DNA of 64,000 nt from an uncultured Bacteroidota bacterium. Its GTDB lineage: Bacteria > Bacteroidota > Bacteroidia > Flavobacteriales > Flavobacteriaceae. Both the position numbers and the translations under genes were made by a program. How positions within the stretch are numbered: the first letter of the stretch is position 1; each line of letters starts with the position of its first letter. Location: assembly GCA_902523635.1 (NCBI GenBank), contig CABZAE010000003.1:1-64000 (forward strand), written 5' to 3'. Below are positions 46,724-56,129 of the stretch, in pieces. The notes below the pieces were generated by a model that saw only the letters and a list, made by a program, of their open reading frames with translations, was not told where the DNA came from and searched no databases.

Positions 46724-47185
46724 TTATTCATAAATTATAATTTCCGCACTTGGGTTTTCAATAAAATAATTTTCAATGTCGAAATAATTAACATATTCAG
46801 AAAAATCTAAATCATCCGAGTCTAATAAATCAATAAAATCGTAGGTAGATAGTTCTATTATGTGCTTATCAGCATAGTTCATAACATCTGAATAATTAAT
46901 TTCTTTGTTGAATTTAAAAAGATTATATACTGTAAAGACCAATACAAATATAGCAGCTACAGACGAAGCTCTGTAAAAAACATTTTTTAAGTACCTTATT
47001 TTACCTGACCTTATTTTTTGCTTGATTACCCTAGAACTAATATATTCAAAATACTCATCAGGAATTAAAAAATCATTTGTTACAGGAATGAATTCACTAA
47101 TTAATTTTGAATTAAAATTTTTTAAATAACCCTTAGGAATTTTGAACCTGCTCTTAATTAGTGGTATTTTACTTTTGTTACTCAT
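46724..47185 (-). CDS. Putative single-pass anti-sigma factor
   Basis: The 153 residues have a basic cytoplasmic N-terminal half, one membrane helix near residues 68-88 (ASSVAAIFVLVFTVYNLF), and an acidic, Asp/Tyr-rich exterior half ending FIENPSAEIIIYE. No zinc-binding HxxxCxxC motif is present. The position between an ECF sigma gene and the sensor gene is the main evidence for an anti-sigma role; sequence similarity alone is not decisive. Confidence 0.6.
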   Translation of the reverse strand: MSNKSKIPLIKSRFKIPKGYLKNFNSKLISEFIPVTNDFLIPDEYFEYISSRVIKQKIRSGKIRYLKNVFYRASSVAAIFVLVFTVYNLFKFNKEINYSDVMNYADKHIIELSTYDFIDLLDSDDLDFSEYVNYFDIENYFIENPSAEIIIYE

Positions 47186-47207
47186 TTTTATATAGACAAT
47201 CTAAATA

Positions 47208-47759
47208 TTAAAAGGTTTGAATTTCTGCAATTTCTTTTTTTATTTTTTTTACGGCAATGTGATATGACGCTTTTAAGGAACCAACCGAAGTGCCCAAAAT
47301 TTCAGAAATATCTTTAAATTTTAAATCTTGTTCATACTTCATTTGAAAGACAAGCTTTTGTTTTTTTGGAAGTTTTGAAATTATCAATTGCAACTTATAT
47401 TGCAATTCATCTCCATTAAAATAAGGATCTTCTTTTAAATTTGAAACCATTAAATCGAACATTTCTTCACTATTGTGAAAGTATTTTTTTGATTTGGATT
47501 TTAAAAAATTAAGAGATTCATTTGTTGCAATTCTATACATCCACGTGTAAAGTTTACTATCTCCCTTAAACTTATTTATTCCTCTGAAGACTTTGACAAA
47601 AGTATTTTGTAAGACATCATCTGTGTCATCATGGTTTAATACTAACTTACGAATATGCCAATATAAAGGTTTCTTGTACTGATTCACTAACAAATGGAAA
47701 GCCTGATTTTTTGTTGTTTTGTTTTTTAAATTTTTTATTAAATCAGATTCGTTTTTCAA
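47208..47759 (-). CDS. ECF-type RNA polymerase sigma factor
   Basis: A 183-residue extracytoplasmic-function sigma factor. Region 2 has LVNQYKKPLYWHIRKLVLNHDDTDDVLQNTFVKVFRGINKFKGDSKLYTWMYRIATNESLNF; region 4 has LPKKQKLVFQMKYEQDLKFKDISEILGTSVGSLKASYHIAVKKI. The start codon is TTG with no nearby ATG. It may lie further 5' or be genuinely TTG, since the N terminus aligns well with relatives from here. It leads a three-gene module with the anti-sigma-like and sensor genes. A 17-bp palindrome stands upstream. Confidence 0.92.
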   Translation of the reverse strand: MKNESDLIKNLKNKTTKNQAFHLLVNQYKKPLYWHIRKLVLNHDDTDDVLQNTFVKVFRGINKFKGDSKLYTWMYRIATNESLNFLKSKSKKYFHNSEEMFDLMVSNLKEDPYFNGDELQYKLQLIISKLPKKQKLVFQMKYEQDLKFKDISEILGTSVGSLKASYHIAVKKIKKEIAEIQTF

Positions 47760-47766
47760 AGTTATA

Positions 47767-47783
47767 TATCTAAAATTTAGATA
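47767..47783. promoter_or_regulatory. 17-bp palindrome before the ECF sigma gene
   Basis: TATCTAAAATTTAGATA has perfect 8-base arms around one central base. It sits in the 42-base gap between the ABC exporter's stop and the sigma start, next to a TAACTTTG sequence (47757-47764) whose TTG is also the start codon. Candidate operator or part of an autoregulated promoter; it is very AT-rich, so a chance origin is possible. Confidence 0.35.
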
Positions 47784-47801
47784 ATTAATTCTATGTTTGG
47801 T

Positions 47802-49622
47802 TTAATTAAATGATTGATACTTAATTAATTTTGAATATACTCCTTTCTGTTCCAATAGTTCACTGTGTTTTCCGCTTTCAACTATTTTTCCTTTATTCAT
47901 AACCAATATCATATCTGCATTTTGAATCGTTGATAATCTGTGAGCTATTATCAATGATGTTCGGTTTTTCATTAAATTTTCCAATGCATGTTGAACTAAT
48001 TTTTCTGATTCAGAATCAAGCGATGAGGTAGCTTCATCCAAAATCATAATTGGTGGATTATTTAAAACAGCCCTTGCAATTGAAATTCTCTGTTTTTGAC
48101 CACCCGAAAGATTACCACCAAAACTACCTACATTCGTTTCAAATTTATTTTCTAATTTTTCAACAAATTCAATTGAATTTGAGATTTTAGAGGCTTCAAT
48201 TATTTTATTTTTTGGAATTTCTTCAGTAAGAATAATGTTTGACTTAACTGTATCGTTAAAAAGAAGAGATTCTTGAGGAACAAATCCAATTAAAGATCGT
48301 AAATCTGATTTTTTTATGTGTTTGATATTAATATCATCAATACATATTTCGCCAGAATGTACATCAAAAAATCTTGGAATTAAATTAGCTAAGGTAGTTT
48401 TTCCACTTCCTGATTGACCAACCAAAGCGATTGTTTTACCTTTTTGAATCTTAAATGAAAGATTATCTAAAACCATTTTTTTTCCATAAGAAAAACTAAC
48501 ATTACGAAATGTTATCTCTTGGTCGAATGATTTTTTTTCAATTGGATTTTTCATTTCCTTTATATCTGATTCAGACTCCAATATCTCAAAGACCCTTTCA
48601 GCTGCGGCATTTCCCTTTTTAATAGAGTAGGATGCTTTACTGATCGATTTGGCTGGTGTTAATACACCATAAGCTAAGCCCATGTAAGTCAAAAAAGCTG
48701 CCGGGTTCAATTGCATATCGACTAAAACCAATTTTCCTCCATACCACAACAATACCCCAATTACAGATATACCTAAAAATTCGCTCAACGGGCTAGCTAA
48801 ATTTTGTTTATTTATTAATTTATTTGAGTAGTAATAAAACTTATTATTCGTTTTCAAAAACTTATTTATAAAAAATGATTCGGCAACGAATCCTTTGATT
48901 ATTTTTAAACCATTTAATGTTTCTTCGGAAATTGATAAAATTTCGCCTTGTTCTTTTTGAACAACGTTGGATGTTGACTTCAATGATTTTCCAATTATTG
49001 AAATTATAAAGCCTGAAATAGGAATGAAAATTAGAACAAAAACTGTTAGTTTAAAACTAATTAAAAACATGGCAATTACAGTAAAAAATATTGTCAGAGG
49101 TTCTCTTATGATGATTTCAAAAATTGATAAAAAAGACAACTGTATTTCGGTCACATCATTAGTGAATCGTGAGACGACATCTCCCTTTTTCTTTGTTTGG
49201 TAATAGGAGATTGGTAGACTAATTATTTTTTTGTAAAGTTTTTCTCTCAAATCCTTCAAAATTCCATTTCTAAAAAATGTTATGAAAAACATAGCTAAGT
49301 AATTGAAAAGGTTTTTTAAAAAAAATAGAACAACAATTGTGATGATTACTAATATCAAGGCTTTGTTAGGATCATTGTTTGCAAATGAATTGACAAGAAA
49401 GTTTAACCAAGCTTCAAAATCTTTTCCAAAACTTAAGAAGTTTTCAAAATTTGGCTTTTCATAAGTTTTTTCAGAATCTCCAAACAAAACTTCTAACATA
49501 GGCATTAACGATAAAAAAGATAATGCACTGAAGATTGCATAAAGTATATTAAAAAAAATATTTAAAAAAATAAATCTTTTATAGGGTTTACCAAGCCAAA
49601 AAACTTTCTTGAAACTTTTCAT
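47802..49622 (-). CDS. MsbA-like ABC exporter (membrane plus ATPase)
   Basis: Half-size exporter of 606 residues that should act as a homodimer in the inner membrane. Six hydrophobic segments fill about residues 15-330. The nucleotide-binding domain shows Walker A GQSGSGKTTLANLI, Q-loop GFVPQESLLF, signature LSGGQKQRISIARAV, Walker B IMILDEATSSLDS and the H-loop IIAHRLST. MsbA lipid-A flippase is the closest role, and the glycosyltransferase and hexose mutase upstream fit an envelope function, but the cargo is not proven. It overlaps the mutase gene by one base. Confidence 0.9.
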   Translation of the reverse strand: MKSFKKVFWLGKPYKRFIFLNIFFNILYAIFSALSFLSLMPMLEVLFGDSEKTYEKPNFENFLSFGKDFEAWLNFLVNSFANNDPNKALILVIITIVVLFFLKNLFNYLAMFFITFFRNGILKDLREKLYKKIISLPISYYQTKKKGDVVSRFTNDVTEIQLSFLSIFEIIIREPLTIFFTVIAMFLISFKLTVFVLIFIPISGFIISIIGKSLKSTSNVVQKEQGEILSISEETLNGLKIIKGFVAESFFINKFLKTNNKFYYYSNKLINKQNLASPLSEFLGISVIGVLLWYGGKLVLVDMQLNPAAFLTYMGLAYGVLTPAKSISKASYSIKKGNAAAERVFEILESESDIKEMKNPIEKKSFDQEITFRNVSFSYGKKMVLDNLSFKIQKGKTIALVGQSGSGKTTLANLIPRFFDVHSGEICIDDINIKHIKKSDLRSLIGFVPQESLLFNDTVKSNIILTEEIPKNKIIEASKISNSIEFVEKLENKFETNVGSFGGNLSGGQKQRISIARAVLNNPPIMILDEATSSLDSESEKLVQHALENLMKNRTSLIIAHRLSTIQNADMILVMNKGKIVESGKHSELLEQKGVYSKLIKYQSFN

Positions 49623-51325
49623 TAAAAACTAAATTCTTTAATTAATTCGTTTAATTTGAAATCAAGTTTTTTATTTGTATCATAGTACATATTCTTTTTA
49701 TTGAGTAAAGTGTTGACACTAAAATAAAATTTTATTTTTGGTTCTGTTCCGCTTGGCCGAACAGCGATTTCAGATCCATCTGATAATTCAAAAATTAAAA
49801 CATTTGATTTTGGGAGATAAATATTAGTTTTTTTATTGTTTATAAAATCAACTTTTTCTGAACTTAAAAAATCTTTTAATGACACTAATTTTGTTCCTGC
49901 AATTTCATTTTTTTTTAGATTTCTGAAATGTTCCATCATTCTGTTAATTTCCATAGATCCATCAATTCCGTCCTTTTTAATAGTCACTAATTTCTCCTTA
50001 AAAAAACCATATTTTATGTAACAATCTAACAGATAATTGAATACATCTGAATTATCTTTTTTACATTCTGAGGCCAATTCACAGAAAAGAAGAGCAGTTG
50101 TTATAGCATCCTTATCTCTAACAAAATCACCAACAACAAATCCATTACTTTCTTCACCTCCACACAAAAATCTTTTTTTTGGAAAATCTTCTACCATTTT
50201 AGAAATCCATTTGAAACCAGTTAATCCTAATTTTAGTTCAACCCCATTTTGGTCAGCGATATTTTTTAGCATTGGTGTTGATACAATCGTTGATCCAATA
50301 AAACAGGATTCTTTATTTTTTTCTTTCTCAAGTAGGTAATTTATTAAAACAACCATAATTTGATTTCCATTCAAAACAAAAAAATTACCCGAACTGTCTT
50401 TTATGCCGACACCCAAGCGATCTGCATCTGGGTCAGTTCCTAGAAAAATATCTGCATTTTTTTTAATTGCTAATTTTTTTGCATAATCAAACGCACTTTC
50501 TTCTTCAGGGTTAGGAGATTTAACTGTTGGAAAATTCCCATCTGGAAGTTTTTGTTCATCTACAATTGATAAATCACTGTATCCTGCTGATTTTAAAACA
50601 TTGGGCAATATTTTATATGATGTTCCATGTATGGGTGTAAATACTATCTTAAGGTTTTCCCTGTCGGATCTACCTATCTTACCAAATTTAATGGAATCTT
50701 TTAAAAAAGAATCATCTATTTTTTTATCGATTAATTGGATTAAGTTTTTTTGGATTTCAAATTTGATTTTATCATAATTAACTTTATTAATTTCATTTAT
50801 TAAGATTTTATCAATGGGAGGTACAATCTGTCCTCCATTAGTCCAATAAACTTTGTAACCATTGTATTCAGGGGGATTGTGCGATGCAGTTAATACAATT
50901 CCACATGTGCAACCAAGTTTAGTAATACAGTATGATAATATAGGTGTGGGTCGAAGTGAGCTAAAAAGATAGACCTTTATTCCATTGCCTGAAAAAACTT
51001 CAGAAACTTTTTTAGCTAAATATTCAGAGTTATTCCTACAGTCAAAAGCAATTACTACTGACTTCTTGGCGATTTTTTTTTTATTAATGTAATTTGATAT
51101 GCCTTGAGTATTTTTGCCTAATGTGTATTTATTAATTCTGTTGGGACCTAATCCCATTATTCCTCTCATTCCCCCAGTACCAAATTCTAGATTTTTATAA
51201 AATGAATCAAAAAATTTTTTAGGTTCTTTATGTTTTAGGTTTTTTACAAGTTCAATTGTATTGGAATCAAAAGGAAATTTTGTCCAAGTTTCATAATTTT
51301 TTTTGACAGTAGGTGAATCCAACAT
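49622..51325 (-). CDS. Phosphoglucomutase/phosphomannomutase (phospho-sugar mutase)
   Basis: Moves phosphate between the C1 and C6 positions of hexoses, supplying sugar nucleotides. It is 567 residues in the PgcA-type length class. It shows GTGGMRGIMGLGPNRINKYT, catalytic Ser in GIVLTASHNPPEYNGYKVYW, metal-binding DPDADRLGVG, substrate loop GGEESNGFVVGDFVRDKDA and phosphate loop AVRPSGTEPKIKFYF. It is linked by TAATG overlaps to both the glycosyltransferase before it and the exporter after it. Confidence 0.93.
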   Translation of the reverse strand: MLDSPTVKKNYETWTKFPFDSNTIELVKNLKHKEPKKFFDSFYKNLEFGTGGMRGIMGLGPNRINKYTLGKNTQGISNYINKKKIAKKSVVIAFDCRNNSEYLAKKVSEVFSGNGIKVYLFSSLRPTPILSYCITKLGCTCGIVLTASHNPPEYNGYKVYWTNGGQIVPPIDKILINEINKVNYDKIKFEIQKNLIQLIDKKIDDSFLKDSIKFGKIGRSDRENLKIVFTPIHGTSYKILPNVLKSAGYSDLSIVDEQKLPDGNFPTVKSPNPEEESAFDYAKKLAIKKNADIFLGTDPDADRLGVGIKDSSGNFFVLNGNQIMVVLINYLLEKEKNKESCFIGSTIVSTPMLKNIADQNGVELKLGLTGFKWISKMVEDFPKKRFLCGGEESNGFVVGDFVRDKDAITTALLFCELASECKKDNSDVFNYLLDCYIKYGFFKEKLVTIKKDGIDGSMEINRMMEHFRNLKKNEIAGTKLVSLKDFLSSEKVDFINNKKTNIYLPKSNVLIFELSDGSEIAVRPSGTEPKIKFYFSVNTLLNKKNMYYDTNKKLDFKLNELIKEFSF

Positions 51326-52269
51326 TAATTTGATTTTTCAACAATTTTATATTGGCTCTTAATTTTTTTATTTCGTAAGATCAACTCTCCCAAAAAACCT
51401 GCGAGAAAAAATTGGGATCCAATTATCATTGTTGTTAGTGAAATGTAAAATTCTGGTCTTTCTGTAATTAATCTCCCTCCAGAATTAATAAATAACTTAT
51501 CTATCCCGAGAAAAGCTGCAAATAAAAAACCTGTTAAAATCATCAATGTGCCAATCAATCCAAAAAAATGCATTGGTCTTTTTCCAAACTTGTGAGTAAA
51601 CCACAATGTTAATAAATCTAAAAACCCTTTTAAAAATCTATCTGCCCCATACTTTGTATTTCCATATTTTCGTGGATGATGTTTAACAATTTTTTGTGTG
51701 ATCCTGTTGAATCCAGAATTTTTTGCAAGCACTGGAATATATCTATGCATTCCGTTTGTAAGTGTGATCTCTTTAGCTAGGTCATTTTTATAAGCTTTGA
51801 TACCACAATTAAAATCGTTCAATTTTAAGCCAGATGTTTTTCTTGCAGCCCAATTAAATATTTTGGAGGGAAAGTTTTTAAATATTAAAGAATCATATCT
51901 TACCTTTTTCCAACCTGATACAAGGTCATAAGAGTCTACATCAATCATTTTATAAAATTCAGGTATTTCATTTGGATCATCCTGCAGATCTGCATCCAGT
52001 GTTATAATTACATTTCCAATGGCCTGATTGAAACCAGCGGAAAGTGCATGGGATTTACCAAAATTTCTAGAAAACCTCAATCCCTTGACATGATCATATT
52101 TTTTGCCAATTTTTTTTATCACACGCCATGAGCTGTCATTACTACCATCATCAATGTATATGATTTCATAAATTAAACCCATGTTATTAATAACATTTAC
52201 AATTGAAGAATTTAGTTCTTCTATAGATTTATCCTCATTGTAAAGTGGAATAACAATTGATAAATTCAT
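51325..52269 (-). CDS. Family 2 glycosyltransferase, membrane-anchored
   Basis: A 314-residue inverting GT-A enzyme. The N-terminal catalytic domain has SIVIPLYNEDKSIEELN, IIYIDDGSNDSSWR and ITLDADLQDDPNEIP (the DxD metal site), with a PRKYGNTKYG loop. Two C-terminal membrane helices follow (FFGLIGTLMILTGFLFAAFLG and MIIGSQFFLAGFLGELIL). This resembles polyprenyl-phosphate mannosyl/glucosyl transferases (DPM1/GtrB-like), which make lipid-linked sugar donors. The acceptor is inferred. It overlaps DUF4199 by 4 bases (ATGA). Confidence 0.9.
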   Translation of the reverse strand: MNLSIVIPLYNEDKSIEELNSSIVNVINNMGLIYEIIYIDDGSNDSSWRVIKKIGKKYDHVKGLRFSRNFGKSHALSAGFNQAIGNVIITLDADLQDDPNEIPEFYKMIDVDSYDLVSGWKKVRYDSLIFKNFPSKIFNWAARKTSGLKLNDFNCGIKAYKNDLAKEITLTNGMHRYIPVLAKNSGFNRITQKIVKHHPRKYGNTKYGADRFLKGFLDLLTLWFTHKFGKRPMHFFGLIGTLMILTGFLFAAFLGIDKLFINSGGRLITERPEFYISLTTMIIGSQFFLAGFLGELILRNKKIKSQYKIVEKSN

Positions 52270-52772
52270 ACTCTACTTTTCTTTGTTTTAATTAATAGGC
52301 CTAAAATAACACTGTAAATAAAACCAAATACGATTGTGAAGAAAAGTATACTTGGGTAAGTTAACCAAGTATAAGGCTTAGCAGCTTCAACATATTCATT
52401 TAAGTTCATGTTTGCTAATGCTTCAGGATAGTTTTCAGCAGTTTGGTAATAGCTTATCTCAAGTGCTTTATCCATGTAATCTGGTTCTATAATATTTGTA
52501 AGTAATAGTGTGTAAGAAATTGCTATTAGCGATACAACTAAAGATATACCCGTTCCAATTTTTCTAACTTGTGCCCATGAAATTAATGAATCATTATGTT
52601 TTTTAAAAGCTATACATGCCAACGTAATTCCAGAAATTTGGATCAGTGCGTTTATAATTTGAGTCGAGGAACTATTTTCATAATGAGCATCAAGTATGAA
52701 CAGCATAATTGCAAAACAAATTAATACCAAACCAGTCCAAAGACCATATTCTATAATGTATTTTTTCATCAT
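52266..52772 (-). CDS. DUF4199 membrane protein
   Basis: The 168 residues have four predicted membrane helices: YGLWTGLVLICFAIMLFIL, INALIQISGITLACIAF, GTGISLVVSLIAISYTLLL and ILFFTIVFGFIYSVILGLLI. The gene opens with two adjacent ATGs. DUF4199 proteins recur beside such glycosyltransferases in Bacteroidota, and no biochemical role is known to me. It is the first gene of the minus-strand DUF4199-GT2-mutase-exporter operon. Confidence 0.8.
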   Translation of the reverse strand: MMKKYIIEYGLWTGLVLICFAIMLFILDAHYENSSSTQIINALIQISGITLACIAFKKHNDSLISWAQVRKIGTGISLVVSLIAISYTLLLTNIIEPDYMDKALEISYYQTAENYPEALANMNLNEYVEAAKPYTWLTYPSILFFTIVFGFIYSVILGLLIKTKKSRV

Positions 52773-52853
52773 CTTTTTTAAGTGTAAAAGTAGTCAGAAA
52801 TTATTATAATTCATTTGTCCAGCAATGAGCCTAACTAAAATGAACATATTTTG

Positions 52854-52883
52854 TTGCCAATTTTAAAAAAAAAATTAATTTTG
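52854..52883 (+). promoter_or_regulatory. rpmE2 promoter, TTG-N19-TAATTTTG
   Basis: A full match to the Bacteroidota sigma-A promoter: TTG, 19 bases, then TAATTTTG. A second TTG immediately upstream would give 22 bases, also allowed. The ATG of rpmE2 follows 16 bases after the box. There is an A-rich spacer and no Shine-Dalgarno sequence. Confidence 0.75.
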
Positions 52884-52899
52884 TGATCCTAAATATTAT

Positions 52900-53151
52900 A
52901 TGAAAAAAGGAATACATCCAGAAAATTACAGACTAGTAGCATTCAAAGACATGTCAAATAATGATATTTTTTTAACTAAATCTACAGTTGATACAAAGGA
53001 GACCATTGAATATGAAGGAAATACTTACCCACTTGTCAAGTTAGAGATTTCAAGAACATCACACCCATATTACACTGGAAAAACTAAACTTGTAGATACT
53101 GCTGGTAGAATTGATAAGTTCAAAAACAGATATTCCAAACTTAAAAAATAA
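52900..53151 (+). CDS. rpmE2: Ribosomal protein L31, type B
   Basis: An 83-residue large-subunit protein of the zinc-independent YkgM/L31B type. It starts [30 protein letters not shown], with [30 protein letters not shown] at the end. There are no cysteines, so it cannot bind zinc as type A does. It stands alone on the plus strand with its own promoter, between the minus-strand DUF4199 operon and the peptide-binding lipoprotein gene. Confidence 0.96.
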   Translation: MKKGIHPENYRLVAFKDMSNNDIFLTKSTVDTKETIEYEGNTYPLVKLEISRTSHPYYTGKTKLVDTAGRIDKFKNRYSKLKK

Positions 53152-54747
53152 TTATTCCTTGTAAACCTCTTTTAGTTTCAAGAGGTTTGTAGCGTTAATT
53201 TTAAACCCCCTCAAATTTTTTTTAGTTAGAACTAGAACCTCGTCATAATACAGGGGAATAATCGGAGATTCCTCTATAATCATACTGTCTAGATCTTGAT
53301 AATAATTGAATCTTTTTGTTTTTGATTGTTGTTCATAAGACTTTAGAAAAATGCTGTCAAATTTTGAATTCTCAAAATGAGTGTAATTAGGTCCAAAAGG
53401 TGATTTGTTTTTGCTGTAAAATAATGTTAGATAATTTTCTGGATCAGGGTAGTCAGCAATCCAACTTGCTCGAAACATTTCAAGTTTACCATTAGATTTA
53501 GCTTGTCTCATAGTTGATGGAGGAAGTACATCAATATTGATTTTGATTCCAACTTTCAGTAACTCTCTTTGAACGAATTCAATAATGTCGAGGTAGTTTG
53601 CATCAGTTGAGATTGTAAGTTCAATGTTTTCAACATCATTTTCTGACTTATATTCGCTGATAAGTCTAATAGATTCATTGAGGTCGTATTCAAATCCTTT
53701 AGTTCTTTTTCCAATCAAACCAATGGGAATAAAACCGTGAGTGGCAGGACTTCCGATGTTGTTTCTGAGAAACCTCATCATTTTTTTACGATCAATTGCG
53801 TAATTAATTGCTTTTCTGAGTTTTTTGTGATTAGAATTTAATTTTTCCTTGGCAAGGAAAAATCCAATATATTCAGTGTTTAGATATGGTCCACTTAGAA
53901 GATTAAGCAATTTTTCATATTTGTTCTTTAAAACCCCATCTCTAGTTAAAATCTCATCTTTGAATGAAGAATCAATAGAGTTTATGTAATCAATTTTTCC
54001 TTTAATAAATTCCAAGAATTCACTTTTTTTTTCAGGTAAAAAAGTTATGGAAATTGATTCCAAATATGGAAGTTGTTTACCATGTTTATCTTTTTCAAAA
54101 TACAGTTCATTTTTTCTTAAAACAAGTTTAACATTTTCCTCCCATTTTTTAAATTTAAATGGTCCAGTACCTATTGGATTTTTTCCAAACTTATTTCCAA
54201 AATGTGATACTGCTTCTTGAGGAACAACTGAAAAGTATTTCATTGAAAGACTTTCTAGAAATGCTGAAAAGGGAGCTTTTAAATTAACTTGAAAAACACT
54301 GTCATTTAAAGCTTTGAATGATTTAATCTTATTGAGTGACCAGGCACCTGGTGATGCTAAATTAGGGTCTATCAGTCTTTGGAAGCTATATTCAAAATCG
54401 TAAGCATCCACAGACCTGGTTGAGTCTTTACCAAAAATTACTGACTTGTGGAATTTTATATTTTTTTTGAGTACAAATCTATATTCCAATCCATTTTTAG
54501 AAATGAACCATTTTTTTGCTAAATCTCCACTAATATTCAATGAGTCATCTAATTTTATAAGTCCGTTGAAGATTTGATTTACAGGTCTGATATTTCGAAG
54601 GGTACTTGAAAAAGCTGGGTCTAATGAACTAATATTGGCGTGTTCATTATATCTAAAAATTAGTTTATCATCAACATAGTTGCTATCACTACAACTTATA
54701 ATAGTGAAAATAAAAATGGAAATTAATGTTATAGCTTTTCTCGACAT
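53152..54747 (-). CDS. Peptide-type ABC transporter substrate-binding lipoprotein
   Basis: The 531 residues start with a lipoprotein signal (AITLISIFIFTIISC) and continue as the SBP_bac_5 fold. This includes YNEHANISSLDPAFSSTLRNI, VNQIFNGLIKLDDSLNISGDLAKKW, the YRFVLKKNIKFHKS strand, GTGPFKFKKWEENVKLVLRKNELY, LRKAINYAIDRKKMM and the C-terminal ASWIADYPDPENYLTLFYS. Oligopeptides or similar compounds are the expected ligands. No permease or ATPase genes are adjacent, so its transporter is elsewhere or it has another use. Confidence 0.88.
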   Translation of the reverse strand: MSRKAITLISIFIFTIISCSDSNYVDDKLIFRYNEHANISSLDPAFSSTLRNIRPVNQIFNGLIKLDDSLNISGDLAKKWFISKNGLEYRFVLKKNIKFHKSVIFGKDSTRSVDAYDFEYSFQRLIDPNLASPGAWSLNKIKSFKALNDSVFQVNLKAPFSAFLESLSMKYFSVVPQEAVSHFGNKFGKNPIGTGPFKFKKWEENVKLVLRKNELYFEKDKHGKQLPYLESISITFLPEKKSEFLEFIKGKIDYINSIDSSFKDEILTRDGVLKNKYEKLLNLLSGPYLNTEYIGFFLAKEKLNSNHKKLRKAINYAIDRKKMMRFLRNNIGSPATHGFIPIGLIGKRTKGFEYDLNESIRLISEYKSENDVENIELTISTDANYLDIIEFVQRELLKVGIKINIDVLPPSTMRQAKSNGKLEMFRASWIADYPDPENYLTLFYSKNKSPFGPNYTHFENSKFDSIFLKSYEQQSKTKRFNYYQDLDSMIIEESPIIPLYYDEVLVLTKKNLRGFKINATNLLKLKEVYKE

Positions 54748-54758
54748 TTATTAAAAAC

Positions 54759-54766
54759 TATATTTG
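54759..54766 (+). promoter_or_regulatory. mtaB -7 box TATATTTG
   Basis: Exact TAnnTTTG match 28 bases before the mtaB ATG within the 47-base divergent gap. No TTG at -33. Confidence 0.5.
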
Positions 54767-54794
54767 CAAACAAAATTAAGATTTATCAACATTA

Positions 54795-56129
54795 ATGAAA
54801 AATAAAGTTAAAGTCGCACTAACCACCCTAGGTTGTAAACTGAATTTTTCAGAAACCTCAACAATTTCGAGAAAGTTTTTAGAAAATGGTTATGAGGTCG
54901 TTGAATTTCAAAATTTTGCCGAAATATACGTTATTAATACTTGTTCAGTTACACAGAACGCTGATAAGCAGTTTAAATTATTGGTAAGCAAAGTAATGAA
55001 AATCAATAAAGCTGCTTACGTAGTAGCAATTGGTTGCTATGCACAACTAAATCCAAATGAGTTAGGATCAGTTCCAGGAGTTGATTTAGTTCTTGGCTCT
55101 AAAGAGAAGTTCAAAATTTTAGATTATATAAATGATATCACAAAAAATAGTTTTTCTGAAATTCATTCTTGTGAAATAAATGAATCTGATTTTTATGTAC
55201 CTAGTTTTTCAATTGGAGATAGGACCAGATCTTTTTTAAAGGTGCAAGATGGATGTGATTATAAGTGTAGTTACTGTACGATCCCACTCGCCAGGGGAAT
55301 ATCAAGAAGTGGAAAGCTATCGAGCATAATTGAATCTGCAAAAAAAATAGCAGATTCTGATGTAAAAGAGATTGTTCTTACTGGAGTCAACATTGGAGAC
55401 TATGGAAAGGGAGAGTTTGGTGATAAAAAACACGACAGTACTTTTTTGGAACTTATAGAAAATCTTGACAAAATTAATGGTATAGATCGATTTAGAATAT
55501 CATCTATTGAACCAAACTTACTTTCAAATGAAATTATAAATTTTGTTGCTAATAGCGACAAGTTTGTTCCGCATTTCCATATTCCATTGCAGAGTGGATC
55601 CGATAATGTATTGAGGTTTATGAGACGTAGATATAATACATCACTTTATTCTCAAAGGATTGGTTATATCAAATCATTAATTCCAAATGCATGTATAGGA
55701 GCTGATGTAATAGTTGGATTTCCTGGTGAGGATGAAAAGAAATTTATGGAAACATTTAAATTTATTCAAAATCTAGAAATATCATACCTACATGTTTTTT
55801 CATATTCTGAAAGAAAAAATACACGTGCCTCACGACTGGAGAATTCAGTTGATAAAAATATAAGATCAAAGAGAAGTAAAATTTTAAGAACTTTATCTTT
55901 AAAGATGCGTCGTGATTTTTACACTAAACAACTCGGTAACTTTCACAACGTACTATTTGAATCCGAAAATAAAAAAGGGTTTATTTACGGATTTACTGAA
56001 AATTATGTTAGAGTTAAAACCAATTGGAGTTTTAAGTTGGCTAATACAATAACCAAAAGAAGGTTATCCAGAATTGATGATGATGGGCATGTTATTATAG
56101 AACCAGTTCAAAATCTAGTTACAGTCTAA
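54795..56129 (+). CDS. mtaB: tRNA t6A37 C2-methylthiotransferase
   Basis: Radical SAM methylthiotransferase that makes ms2t6A37 in tRNAs reading ANN codons. It is 444 residues. The N-terminal UPF0004 domain has TLGCKLNFSETSTISR, NTCSVTQNAD and AIGCYAQLNP, giving three cluster cysteines. The radical SAM domain has LKVQDGCDYKCSYCTIPLARG (Cx3Cx2C), then GVNIGDYG, HFHIPLQSGSDNVLRFMRRRY and a short TRAM-like C terminus. Its 3' end overlaps the convergent GNAT-like gene by 11 bases. Confidence 0.95.
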   Translation: MKNKVKVALTTLGCKLNFSETSTISRKFLENGYEVVEFQNFAEIYVINTCSVTQNADKQFKLLVSKVMKINKAAYVVAIGCYAQLNPNELGSVPGVDLVLGSKEKFKILDYINDITKNSFSEIHSCEINESDFYVPSFSIGDRTRSFLKVQDGCDYKCSYCTIPLARGISRSGKLSSIIESAKKIADSDVKEIVLTGVNIGDYGKGEFGDKKHDSTFLELIENLDKINGIDRFRISSIEPNLLSNEIINFVANSDKFVPHFHIPLQSGSDNVLRFMRRRYNTSLYSQRIGYIKSLIPNACIGADVIVGFPGEDEKKFMETFKFIQNLEISYLHVFSYSERKNTRASRLENSVDKNIRSKRSKILRTLSLKMRRDFYTKQLGNFHNVLFESENKKGFIYGFTENYVRVKTNWSFKLANTITKRRLSRIDDDGHVIIEPVQNLVTV

